Below are positions 52,991-61,653 of a DNA stretch of 64,000 nucleotides, one piece after another. The notes under the pieces are model-generated. The model made no database searches. It saw nothing but the letters and a program-made list of their open reading frames with translations, and was not told the DNA's origin. Source of the DNA: Prorocentrum cordatum (lineage: Eukaryota; Sar; Dinophyceae; Prorocentrales; Prorocentraceae). The number at the start of each line of letters is the position of its first letter. Position 1 is the first letter of the stretch. Where the stretch lies: NCBI GenBank assembly GCA_963575745.1, contig CAUYUJ010022544.1:18501-82500 (forward strand), written 5' to 3'. The position numbers were made by a program, and so were the translations under genes.

Positions 52991-54360
52991 CTAGGGGCGC
53001 TGCATCTCTGGGAGAAGGGCTTCCTCACGTCTCATTTGCTCTGCGATGTCGTCTGGGAATGGGTGGTTCTGGAGCTGGGCCCACGGGCATTGTCTCCCTG
53101 CGCAGGTACGTGCTGCTACCCATGCTCCTGCTATCTGCTCGCCCGTAGGAGCTGGGGCCCGGGCCATGGCACTGGGCTCTCCCGCCCTCCACGCTTGCAT
53201 CGCAGTTACCACCCTGCGCTGGAGGCACCGCGGGTCGAAATGTATGCCGACAGCGTCGTATAGCGCCCTGCAGTTTATTCCGAGCCCACGGTAGTAACCC
53301 GCTAGGCCGGTGGCCCGGGCCCACTCCTCTGCGTTAGGGGGTCTGAGCCCATGGGCTCTTCCTTCTTTGACCAGCCATCTACCCCAGGCCTTGACCTTTT
53401 CCTCTGCGGCAGGGCTCTCCCTTTCCTTCCCCGACATCACCAGTCCGAGGCCTTCCGTGCATCCTTCGAACCGTTGTTCTGCCCCGCAATCTGCAAGTAT
53501 CTGAGTGGCTCCTAGTCTCAGTTCCGTTGAATTTCGTAGGGGCCATTTGTGAGTGCTGTCCTCGTTGTACAGGAGGCAGAGGAGATGAGTCTGGTAGCTC
53601 CTGGGCAGCATGGCGTCTGGGTCGTCTTGGGCCACTCTGGACTGTGTCCATGCGAGTATTCTTCCGTCGGGCCTGCAAGCCCATCTGGGTCCCCAGGGGC
53701 TGGGGAGACGGCGGTAAGTTATTGCATTGGAGGGAGGGGGGAAGTTCGCCATCCACAGCCTCTCCCTTGGGCTGGCCACGTGGTCTCCAGCGTTCATCTT
53801 GACAGCCCATTCCGGGCTGAGGTCGCCCATGGCGGCTCTCATGGCATCTCGGTGCGTCAGAAGCATGGAGGCCACATTTTCTATTACCACGAGTATGTTG
53901 ACGTCTGGTCTCCTTTTGTTGGCGAGGTACCACGCCGTAGGGATGGCGAAGAAATGGTGAGACTGTGCGCCTGCCAGTCCGTCCCTACCGGCGTGCCTGC
54001 CTGCGGCCGACAGGTTGTTACATGGCGGTCCTGCCACTATTAGGAGGGTGCTGCCTTGTTCCAGCGAGTCTAAGTGTATTTCCCACGGGGATCTGTTGTC
54101 CTGGGGATCTTTCCGTCTGAACAGGTCCCAGACGTCCTCTGCTATCTGTGTGTGCTGTGGGCCTCCGTCCTGGGGGTCTGGCGCGTTGGCCCATCTCCGC
54201 GCAACCGCATCAGCCGCCGTCCTGTTGTGCTCAACGAATACGGAAGTTCGGAATCTGTTGACTGCGTCTAGCTTTTGGGCGAGGTCTCCTATCGCGAGCC
54301 TGGCGGTACCCCACCCGTCGAACAGCGATACCAGATGTAACGGGCCCCCCCCCCGTCCGA
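52991..54360 (-). CDS. DNMT3-like cytosine-5 DNA methyltransferase
   Basis: Transfers methyl from S-adenosylmethionine to cytosine C5. Motif I HLVSLFDGWGTARL (SLFDG codons 54314-54328) binds AdoMet. FVEHN follows (motif II-like), then TLLIVAGPPCNNLS with the catalytic Pro-Cys (54008-54031), VIENVASM (motif VI, Glu for cytosine binding), and HVASPRERLWMANFP (motif VIII). A variable target region follows, then YRGLGINCRALYDAVGIHFDP, resembling motifs IX-X. PPCNNLS and SLFDG are closer to DNMT3 (PCNDLS, SLFDG) than to DNMT1. About 455 residues, ending TAG at 52991-52993. The frame is open across a G10 run (54345-54354) and lacks a clear ATG. It sits directly upstream of endonuclease-RT on the same strand. 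Confidence 0.85.
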
Positions 54361-54387
54361 GGTGGACTGGACCGCGGGTCCGACCCC

Positions 54388-54700
54388 TTATGTTCCTTGT
54401 TCCTGCTGCGCGAAATCCCGTTCAGTCGGCTCCTGGACCTGCAGTCTGCCCGTGATGTCATTGGCCGCCTGGTCGGGTTCTAGGCGGACCGTGCCTTGTT
54501 CGTGCAAGGACTGCAGGGTCTCCCGAATGGTGTCGTTGTCTAGTCCTGCTACCTGGTAGGAGGCCAGCACCTGATTGGGTGGGGCTATCGGGGCAAGCCC
54601 GGTTTCGCTGTCCCTGTGCTGCGACCAGACCTGTTGCAGGACGTCAGTAGGTTGCGGAGCTGCGGTGGGTCCATTGGGGGCGTGGGGGCTGGTTCTCGGT
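54388..54700 (-). CDS. Giant block ORF, tail upstream of the methyltransferase
   Basis: About 100 residues in a new frame following the ORF at 54644-55687: VLQQVWSQHRDSETGLAPIA, then YQVAGLDNDTIRETLQSLHEQGTVRLEP, a predicted helical domain, ending QQEQGT at a TAA (54388-54390). Could be the C-terminus of the preceding protein. Confidence 0.4.
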
Positions 54701-55687
54701 CTCACCCTCCTGGTTATCTCCCTTGTCCCTTGTTGGTCGGCTAATGTGCGCGTGCGTCCTCTTTCCGTTCGCGTCTGCGCCGGCGCTCTCGGACGGGTCA
54801 TCCACATCGCCATCAAGGTTGGGAGGTTGCCTCTCACGGCCCTCGAGGCCCTCGCCCCTACGGCTCCTGCTGTGCGTCCTCTCAGTGTCCCTCCTGGTCC
54901 CGCTTCTGCCTGGGTTCTCACTCTGCTCTGCGGGTTGCTGCTGCGGTTCGGTTCCTAGGGCACTTCTTGCTTGCGGTCGCTGATGCCCCGGAGCGCGTGT
55001 CCCTCTCTGCTGTGGGATCGGAGTGGTTTCTGTCCCAGCCGCTTGCGGTGGCTCCGGGGAACTCCCCAGGGTAGGCCCCCCCCTGAGATTGGGCCAGGTG
55101 GGATCGACCGATCTCAGTCTGGCGGGGCCGGAGCCAGGGCTATTCCCAGAGGCCACAGACAGTATTCCTTCTATTACCTCCGTGGTTAGAGTGGAAAGCG
55201 GGGCTGTGGGTCCTCCCGCGTCGAGGTTCCTGCCCACAGCTTCCTGCAGGTGCGCACGCGCGCCATCCGCCGAAAGGGCAGCATTCTTTGATGTAATGCT
55301 TCTTCCATTAAGGCTCCTCGTGCTGGCTGGGGGGTGCCGCGTCCAGTAGGCCTCGAATTGGGCGAAGAGCCTGTGCGCGACGCGTGCTCTTGTGAATGCT
55401 TGTCGCATTTTCTTTTCGAGTTGCACCATACACGTGCCCCAGCAGATGGCGCTTAGCACGGTTCTCCACTTTGCCTCGTCATTGCACCCCAGCCCACTCC
55501 ACTGTGCTGGCGGGCCTAGTGTGCGGAGCGTCTCGGCGGTGGTGTCGAGGAGCCGTTCCCATTGGCGTCTCATGCAGGGGGGTAAGTGAGTGCTCGGTCG
55601 GGGGGTGTCTCCTCTTCCCAGTGGGTCTCCGGGTGGGGAACGCGCGACACTGTCTGGGGCTGGCCTCGCCGCGCCCGTCTGTACCAC
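54644..55687 (-). CDS. Giant block ORF, unknown, helical then disordered
   Basis: A foldable N-terminal half (RRQWERLLDTTAETLRTLG; WRTVLSAICWGTCMVQLEKKMRQAF; AHRLFAQFEAYWTR; LTTEVIEGILSVASGN) is followed by an Arg/Ser/Gln-rich disordered tail. By position before the enzymes it could be a gag-like or RNA-binding protein, but no motif proves it. Confidence 0.4.
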   Translation of the reverse strand: MVQTGAARPAPDSVARSPPGDPLGRGDTPRPSTHLPPCMRRQWERLLDTTAETLRTLGPPAQWSGLGCNDEAKWRTVLSAICWGTCMVQLEKKMRQAFTRARVAHRLFAQFEAYWTRHPPASTRSLNGRSITSKNAALSADGARAHLQEAVGRNLDAGGPTAPLSTLTTEVIEGILSVASGNSPGSGPARLRSVDPTWPNLRGGPTLGSSPEPPQAAGTETTPIPQQRGTRAPGHQRPQARSALGTEPQQQPAEQSENPGRSGTRRDTERTHSRSRRGEGLEGRERQPPNLDGDVDDPSESAGADANGKRTHAHISRPTRDKGDNQEGETENQPPRPQWTHRSSATY

Positions 55688-56928
55688 TGGCGTCCTGTCT
55701 CGCCTGCCGGCTGGCGACCGTCGGGATTGCCCCCCATACTTTCGTCTGCCAGGCCGCTATTCTCTGCTTGCGGGGTAGGAGGTGCAGTCACCGTGCGTGA
55801 GCTTCTCGCCCGTTCCGGCTGGGGGACCTGTCCCTGTGGAAGCGGCCCCCCGGAGCTAGCTTCTGTTTGCCGCGCCTGTGGGGGTCTTGCTTCCGATGGC
55901 GCGTCTGAGCGCGGGGGGGCCTGCGTTCGTTGGCTCTGCCCTCTCGTCTGCTCGGTCTCACGACGTCCCTCATCCGCCTCCTGCATAGGCTCGTCTGTAG
56001 CGCCCCCACTTAGAGAGGCGTTCACGGAGGAACCTCCTGGGGAAGCAGAGGATGTAGCATTGCCTTCTCTGCTGTCACCTTGCCGTCGTCTCGGAATGCC
56101 TGGTGCCGTTTGGGAGTCCTGGCTGCTGTGGCGCTCTGCTTGCGGTGCCCCTGCTTGCGCGGCTGCCCCTGGGCTTGACTTTTGGCCCGGCGGGGAGCCG
56201 GGTGGGTTATGTGGTTCCCGTGGCGCGCTTCGATGCGACGCTTGTGGCTCGCTCCGTTCTCTGCGGTGAACTCCTTGTGCGTGGCCCTGCCTGGCCCGCG
56301 TACTCTGTGCCCCAGTCTCACCCGTGAGGTTCGCGCTGCTGTCCCTATGAGTCCTTCGGGGCCTGGGGGCCCTCCCTGGGTCGTGCCGCAACCTGTCTTC
56401 GCTGGCTTCCCTTCTGAGCCTCTCGTCCATGGCCTGGGCGCCTTCTAACGTGCCTGGCACCAACCTGTGTGCAGCGTCGCTGTCAACGTCTGCTCCCCGG
56501 CCCCCAGGGACCTCAAGCCAGGGGCGGTGGGCAGTGTATGTGAGGTCTGGCTCAGGTGATAGCCACTGAGCGAACGGGAGTTGTCTGGTGACCTTTTCCT
56601 TTATGCCTAATTCCCTGATGAACTGGTTTAGGTGGTCTCTTTCCAGCGTAGCAGGGTCCGTTAGCTGAAGCATCCAGATGGCAGCGTATAGGTCCCAATT
56701 GTATCTTCTGATGGGTATGCCTTCGTCCTGTCGCCGCTGCTCGAGTACCAGCCTGGTTTGAATACTTCTTGCCAGGTCGCGCGTGCTCTGCTCATCGATA
56801 CACGCCTGGAACTTACCGAGCATGCCTTGCGCGCACGCGACTGCGTCGCTGTCTGCTCTGACCAGTGCGCCATCTGCGCGGGCTCTTAGCCGCATCTTGT
56901 GCGCGAGCACTTCAGCAAGGGGGGGCAT
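55570..56928 (-). CDS. Giant block ORF, unknown, helical then disordered
   Basis: Residues 1-150 look folded (RADSDAVACAQGMLGKFQACIDE; RYNWDLYAAIWMLQLTDPATLERDHLNQFI; RELGIKEKVTRQLPFAQW). The remaining 300 are Arg/Gln/Ser/Pro-rich and disordered. It overlaps the start of the next ORF in another frame. Not recognised. Confidence 0.4.
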   Translation of the reverse strand: MPPLAEVLAHKMRLRARADGALVRADSDAVACAQGMLGKFQACIDEQSTRDLARSIQTRLVLEQRRQDEGIPIRRYNWDLYAAIWMLQLTDPATLERDHLNQFIRELGIKEKVTRQLPFAQWLSPEPDLTYTAHRPWLEVPGGRGADVDSDAAHRLVPGTLEGAQAMDERLRREASEDRLRHDPGRAPRPRRTHRDSSANLTGETGAQSTRARQGHAQGVHRRERSEPQASHRSAPREPHNPPGSPPGQKSSPGAAAQAGAPQAERHSSQDSQTAPGIPRRRQGDSREGNATSSASPGGSSVNASLSGGATDEPMQEADEGRRETEQTRGQSQRTQAPPRSDAPSEARPPQARQTEASSGGPLPQGQVPQPERARSSRTVTAPPTPQAENSGLADESMGGNPDGRQPAGETGRQWYRRARRGQPQTVSRVPHPETHWEEETPPDRALTYPPA

Positions 56929-57350
56929 GTTCTCGGTCGAGCTGGGCCTGGTAGAGAGTCGACTGCCGCATGCCTTCTTGGGGGTATTATCGATTCTCGA
57001 GGCTGGCTAGTGCTGATTCCCAGGTCTTGAGGTGTTGGTCTGGGCGTCGATGCAGCGTCCAGTTTCGCTAGATGCACGGTCCCGTGCAGTAGCTGTATAG
57101 CTACTCTTATCAGCGGTCGGTCCGCCCCACGGCTGGCCGCTCTCAAATCGGCGTCCGCTGGCAGGGCGATGGTGATCCACATAGGGGTGGAGGTGTAAAG
57201 GTGTCCGTCTTCTCCGCTCGCAGTGACCGACACAGCTCCGCCCGCCGCCACCGCCGCTGAGAGGTGTTCCCCTGGGTGAAGTATGGCGCTATAGTCCCGC
57301 AGACCGCCCCTGCCTTCCACCGTCACTCGCCGCGCAGGATGGCCCCTCAA
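56886..57350 (-). CDS. Giant block ORF, unknown
   Basis: 154 residues with a beta-rich middle (LSAAVAAGGAVSVTASGEDG; TPMWITIALPADADL; RPLIRVAIQLLHGTVHLAKL), then a short basic tail. Possibly continuous with the ORF at 57347-57877 after frame repair. Not recognised. Confidence 0.35.
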   Translation of the reverse strand: MRGHPARRVTVEGRGGLRDYSAILHPGEHLSAAVAAGGAVSVTASGEDGHLYTSTPMWITIALPADADLRAASRGADRPLIRVAIQLLHGTVHLAKLDAASTPRPTPQDLGISTSQPRESIIPPRRHAAVDSLPGPARPRTCPPLLKCSRTRCG

Positions 57351-57877
57351 AGCCGCACTCCACCTCGCGGAGCCATTCCTCTGGGATGTCCGGGGGGGGG
57401 GATTCTTGCCATGCTGTCTCCTTGTCCTCTGGTCGTTCCCTCAGGGAGTGGCCATGCTCTGGTGTGCGAGCTGGCTCCGGCCGAGCCGATCGCCGCCGAG
57501 AACATCCGTGACCTGGTGTGGCTTGGGATCCAAGGGTCGGGGCGCATTGGCCGCGGTCTGGGGGGGCCAATCGGCCTTCCTTGCCGATCGAACGCTGTGA
57601 CCTCCAGTATCTGCGGTTGCACCGCTATCCTTGGAGCCTGTCGTGCTGTTTGCCCTGCTAAGGCCGCGATGTGCTCCGCTTGTGCCCTAGGTGCTCCTGC
57701 GTCTCCCCTGCTTTGCTCTCTGGTGGGGGTGGCTGGGAACATCCTCGCCACCTGCGCGCCCACTGTGATGCAGCTTGTTCCGCAAAAGGCCGCAGACATA
57801 TTAGCCGCAGCCCCAAGTCGGATTCTGACCTGCGTCATGCGTTGATGGTCCCCCGTGTCCGGAAACCAAGCGAACAC
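57347..57877 (-). CDS. Giant block ORF, unknown
   Basis: 176 residues, AWFPDTGDHQRMTQVRIRLG then AAFCGTSCITVGAQVARMFPA, followed by a Pro/Arg-rich region. It overlaps the next ORF by a few bases. No family recognised. The 58-95 bases upstream to 58096 are coding-like but frame-broken. Confidence 0.35.
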   Translation of the reverse strand: MFAWFPDTGDHQRMTQVRIRLGAAANMSAAFCGTSCITVGAQVARMFPATPTREQSRGDAGAPRAQAEHIAALAGQTARQAPRIAVQPQILEVTAFDRQGRPIGPPRPRPMRPDPWIPSHTRSRMFSAAIGSAGASSHTRAWPLPEGTTRGQGDSMARIPPPGHPRGMAPRGGVRL

Positions 57878-58095
57878 TGCCGCGACTTGCTCGACAGCCC
57901 CTGCCCCGACTGTAGCCTCCGCGGCCCTTGCGATATCTTGCCTGCTGGTCTGCCCCAGGTCGGCGAGGTTCCATCTGAGGTGATGGCCGTCCTCAGGGTC
58001 CGAAAGTCTGATGAATGAAGGGCCCCCGTCCCATTCCCCTTCCAGGGGGATCCTTCGAGGGCAGCGCGCGGGAGAGCCGCTTGCTGATCCAAAGA

Positions 58096-59379
58096 CTAAG
58101 GGGAGTTCTTCCTAAGATATCTCAGTGTGGGGGCTGCGGTTGCCAGTGCAATGCAGGTGGCGGCTCTGGACACAGGGATGTGCACGGAGTCTGATGCCTC
58201 CCTGGATCTCCAGGTGCTCCCGCTGCTGCTGTCCCCGGCTAGGGCAGTCTGCGCCGCTACCTGCAGGGCCTCCATGTGGGGGTCGCTCTGTGCCAGGCCC
58301 CGCGTCGCTCCATTGTGAGCGCGCCGAATTACGTGGTGATATAGTGGCTCCAATCCCTCCCTCAGGAGGGTCTCGTCCCTAGGTAGGGATATTTTAATGG
58401 TAGCCCACTCAACGTTTACGGACGCTCGCTCCAGGTCATCAGTCATTCGCCTCCATCTTAGAATCTGGGCCACCACAGCGTCGTTTTTCTGGTCCGGCGT
58501 CAGTATGTGTAGAGCATCGCTGGTGTCCGGGTCCTCACCACCCCAATGCACCACCACTGAGGGTGGGTATACTGTTCTTTGGGGGTGGCTAGTGATGTCA
58601 AACTGTGCCGCCACCAGCTGCAGCAGTGGAGGACTGCTGCGCCCAGTTATGATCGGGTTTCCTATCGGGAGCAGGTGTGTGATCATATTGGTGGCTCTGT
58701 ATCCCCGTTGCGCGCTGGCGATGGCGATGAGTTCGGTTGGGTCCGGGCCCCCCGGGGCAGGGGCTCCATGTCCTGTCAGTGCCACGACCTTGCAGGAGCT
58801 CATTCCTGAGGCTGCCGCAGCCAGTGTGGCCTGCAGCTGGGACGCGTTGGCGTCCGCCACGACGATGGTTGGTGCGCCTTGCCCTTCGGCCTGGACGCCC
58901 CTACTGCAAACTAGTTCTTTGATCTGTTCATAGGCGCTCGGGCTAAACAAAGCCACGGCAGTGCCCGTGTCGTCCGCATGTCTGTCCCCGACCAACGGGG
59001 CTCTTGCAATAACGAGTTCAGCTCTTAGCTCCCTGACTGCTGCCATAAGGAGGGGTGTTGGGAAGGTTGCCGGCCCTCTTCTACTGGCGTCTCCTGGGGG
59101 ATGCCTGGCGAGGATGGCAGCCCATCTGCCCTGAGTAATGCTTGGGGGTGCGTTCACCCTTTTCTGGCTGGATGGGGGGGCTGGGGCATTATTGCCCCCC
59201 TGTTCCTCTTCGCCGTCGAGGTCGGAGGGTGGGGTAGTGCTGTCTGGCTCGTAGTCCATATCGTCCTCTACGTCCATGTCGTCAGGTTGCGCTGCGGGCC
59301 TCCTGCTGCCTTCAACGTGTTCCTGCATTCTCTGCGCGTCCCTGACCGTGACGTATGTGTCGGGCCTCCGTATCGTCAA
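58096..59379 (-). CDS. Giant block ORF, 427 residues, unknown
   Basis: An acidic N-terminus (DDMDVEDDMDYEPDSTTPPSD) is followed by an alpha/beta-looking core: VAVVREL-like helix AAVRELRAELVIARAPLVG, then PTIVVADANASQLQATLAAA, SSCKVVALTGHGAPAPGGPD and ITHLLPIGNPIITG. The alternation of hydrophobic strands and Gly turns resembles a nucleotide-binding fold, but no diagnostic motif is present. Ends TAG/TAA at 58096-58098. Confidence 0.45.
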   Translation of the reverse strand: MTIRRPDTYVTVRDAQRMQEHVEGSRRPAAQPDDMDVEDDMDYEPDSTTPPSDLDGEEEQGGNNAPAPPSSQKRVNAPPSITQGRWAAILARHPPGDASRRGPATFPTPLLMAAVRELRAELVIARAPLVGDRHADDTGTAVALFSPSAYEQIKELVCSRGVQAEGQGAPTIVVADANASQLQATLAAAASGMSSCKVVALTGHGAPAPGGPDPTELIAIASAQRGYRATNMITHLLPIGNPIITGRSSPPLLQLVAAQFDITSHPQRTVYPPSVVVHWGGEDPDTSDALHILTPDQKNDAVVAQILRWRRMTDDLERASVNVEWATIKISLPRDETLLREGLEPLYHHVIRRAHNGATRGLAQSDPHMEALQVAAQTALAGDSSSGSTWRSREASDSVHIPVSRAATCIALATAAPTLRYLRKNSP

Positions 59380-59394
59380 TAGGTCCGCTCTCAG

Positions 59395-60783
59395 TTAGTC
59401 CAGCTCCGCTGCTCTTGCAGTTGTAGCAGCTGCTAGCTCCCCATATGTGATGTGGGGGCTGATTGGGGTTAAGACCCCGCCCCACAGCTGCAGTGTTGCC
59501 TGCGTCTCTCTGGGGGGAGGGTGTCCTGGGAGCAGCGCCGCTATGCTGCCTCTGTCATTTGCTCTGCAATAGGGGCAGCGGACTGGCATGGCATTGTCTC
59601 CTCCTCTGAAGACCCCTGGCTGACTTAGTCCCCATTGTTCCAGGCATTCTTTATGGGACCTATGCCCGCATAGGCCAAGAACTTCCACCACCCCTCTGAG
59701 CTCCCCAGCACAGATGGTGCATGTCTGCTCACCTTCCCCGGTGTCCCATGCCGGGATGTGCTCTGGCTGGCCTGCCTGGAGGGCACCCTCCGCGTCGCCC
59801 GGTGGGTCAGCCGCACAAGCAATGGCCGAATAGAAGCTCCCCGTGAGGATCCGCGTTGTGGCGCGTGCCTCTTCCTCTGTTAAGCACGCCTGAAGTGAAG
59901 TAGTTTTGAGAAGGAGACATATCAGATGGTTCCCGAAGGGGGAGTAGGCGGTTGGGGGCTGTTCCCCCCTCTCTTCCAATAGGCGCCTAATGTCATTTCG
60001 GGTATGCACATCAGCGACTTGCAGCCATCTGGTGAGGACTTCGAAGGGCCGGTTGTCTATGCCTCGTACCTGGAGCACCGGTCTCAGTAGGGGGCCGTAG
60101 TGGGGCGCGAAGCAGAGCCACATGGCTCTCGATATCCAGCTCGCTGGGTCCAGTCGAGCTCTGGTCTCTCTGAGCAGTCCTTCTGCCAATGTCTGGGCCT
60201 CTGATCCGTTGAGGGAGGTGCGGTCTACATTATGTTGCCTGGTTCTGCCTGCCGCTTCGTCGTCTCTCTGCGTGGCGTCGAGCGTCCGTATCAAGGCGTC
60301 CAGGGTTCCTCCTCTACTGAATACCTGTGCGGCACCCCTGCCGCTGTCGCTAGTGTGTCCCCCGGGCTGCTGTCTGGTGCTCTCGTGCCACGGGGTGGCG
60401 ATGCTTTGTGCCCCTCCTCGTGCGGGGGAGGTGGGCTGCTGTCTACCTGCTATGCTGTCCCCGTGCCCGTTGGTTCGGTCCTGGGTCCGAACGCTACGCA
60501 GTCGCGCGCCGCTTTCGACCGCTTGTCTGTCTGCTGTTAGCACCGCTTCCTGGAGTTGCCCATGGGGGTCAAGCCACCTCATCATGCTTTCCTGTAGCGG
60601 GGGATCAATGCACCCACCCAGAAGGGGGGATGCGACTGTCCTTCCGATTTCTGTCGTCAGGCTGGCTGCCGCTAGTCCGAGCCTGCGCCGTGCCCCCATC
60701 CAGGGTAGCGACTCCCACCTATTGCCATCTTTCGCCAGCCCGCCTCGCCAGGGAGCTGGGGACCCCCGTGACTTCAAACGCAC
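59395..60783 (-). CDS. RING-H2 finger protein in the giant block
   Basis: 462 residues. A C-terminal RING-H2 finger has C355, C358, C372, H374, H377, C380, C403 and C406 (CTICAGEL ... LCGHRSHKECLEQW ... VRCPYCRAN), all eight zinc ligands in standard order. Such domains usually act as E3 ubiquitin ligases by binding E2 enzymes. The upstream half has a helical region (WISRAMWLCFAPHYGPLLRPV; RWLQVADVHTRNDIRRLLEE) and a disordered stretch. The frame continues the ORF at 60719-61174 after a one-base change. A retroelement-borne RING could target host silencing factors, which is inference. Confidence 0.7.
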   Translation of the reverse strand: MRLKSRGSPAPWRGGLAKDGNRWESLPWMGARRRLGLAAASLTTEIGRTVASPLLGGCIDPPLQESMMRWLDPHGQLQEAVLTADRQAVESGARLRSVRTQDRTNGHGDSIAGRQQPTSPARGGAQSIATPWHESTRQQPGGHTSDSGRGAAQVFSRGGTLDALIRTLDATQRDDEAAGRTRQHNVDRTSLNGSEAQTLAEGLLRETRARLDPASWISRAMWLCFAPHYGPLLRPVLQVRGIDNRPFEVLTRWLQVADVHTRNDIRRLLEERGEQPPTAYSPFGNHLICLLLKTTSLQACLTEEEARATTRILTGSFYSAIACAADPPGDAEGALQAGQPEHIPAWDTGEGEQTCTICAGELRGVVEVLGLCGHRSHKECLEQWGLSQPGVFRGGDNAMPVRCPYCRANDRGSIAALLPGHPPPRETQATLQLWGGVLTPISPHITYGELAAATTARAAELD

Positions 60784-61174
60784 GCTCGAGTGCGGCCCTT
60801 CCTTCTTCTGTCGCTGTTCCCCATATGAAGGGCACCACCAGTCGACTCCACGTCATGTTGGGTGGAATGTTGTCGTTCGCAACCTGGGTGCGGATGTCCT
60901 GGATTTCTTGCAGCGCTCTCCTGGCGTTTCCTTCACTTCTGCGAGGTGGGAACGCCGTCGCACTTGGCGTTGGGGCGCTCGTGGCGCGCGCGTCGCCACC
61001 CCTTCTTACGTTGCCCTGCTGGCGGTCTTCTCGGGCTACCGGGCCCCGATTCCTCTCGCTCTCGTCCGCAGGGCCATCGCCAATCGCAGAGCCTCCCCGC
61101 GCGGGGTTCCAGGGACCAGGCTGTATGCTATTAATCCCCCGCTGTCCGTGGCGGCCGCCACTACGGCTCTGCAC
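60719..61174 (-). CDS. Giant block ORF fragment, unknown
   Basis: Arg/Gly-rich start, then helical: RRALQEIQDIRTQVANDNIPP, TWSRLVVPFIWGTATEEGRAALERAF. It seems to be the middle of a longer protein spanning 63959 to 59395 through frame breaks. Confidence 0.4.
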   Translation of the reverse strand: MQSRSGGRHGQRGINSIQPGPWNPARGGSAIGDGPADESERNRGPVAREDRQQGNVRRGGDARATSAPTPSATAFPPRRSEGNARRALQEIQDIRTQVANDNIPPNMTWSRLVVPFIWGTATEEGRAALERAFEVTGVPSSLARRAGERWQ

Positions 61175-61653
61175 GCCACTTCCGTTGCTTCAATCGCCTC
61201 AGGGCTTGCGTCTGTCGCCCATGCCCTGTCTGCAGGAGTGATGACGAGGGCCTGGTCAATGAACGTGCCTCCGATTTCTCTTCGGAACCATTCCATGTCT
61301 CCGACCTGGAACCCTTCGAAGCAGCGTTGGTATCTGGTCCTTGGGCCCCGCGTGCCCTGAGTCGGGCCTCTCGCTGCAGGGGGCTGTGCCGGCATGTTGG
61401 CGGCGGGGGCGCTCAAGAGGCATCTCGGGACCCACTCGCGAAGCCGGCCGCCGAGGGGGTGCTGTCGCATGGTGTGCTGGATGCGCGTCGTCGCCTCTAT
61501 AGCCCATCCCATCGGCGCACAGCAGAGCCTGGCCAAAGAGCCGGCCGCTGCCCAGCATGCTCGCCCCATGGTCCTGGCGTGCCGGTCATTCGTCCTTCCG
61601 GCAGGCCACGCCCCCCGAGGTTCTCCATGTCGACCTCCGCTATGTGACGCCAT
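61036..61653 (-). CDS. Giant block ORF fragment, unknown
   Basis: From about 61600: GRACWAAAGSLARLCCAPMGWAIEATTRIQHTM, then RYQRCFEGFQVGDMEWFRREIGGTFIDQ and EAIEATEVACRAVVAAATD. It continues the big N-terminal ORF after a break at a G6 run near 61617. Not recognised. Confidence 0.4.
   Translation of the reverse strand: MASHSGGRHGEPRGAWPAGRTNDRHARTMGRACWAAAGSLARLCCAPMGWAIEATTRIQHTMRQHPLGGRLREWVPRCLLSAPAANMPAQPPAARGPTQGTRGPRTRYQRCFEGFQVGDMEWFRREIGGTFIDQALVITPADRAWATDASPEAIEATEVACRAVVAAATDSGGLIAYSLVPGTPRGEALRLAMALRTRARGIGAR

Noticed and set aside
55586-56269. Plus-strand frames opposite the giant block
   Set aside because: Shadows of GC-rich minus-strand coding sequence without motifs; the minus strand carries all domain signatures.
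61497-61653. Sign of uniform extra-base errors at this frame break
   Set aside because: Here a base appears to be missing from a G6 run, so the one-direction rule does not cover all breaks.
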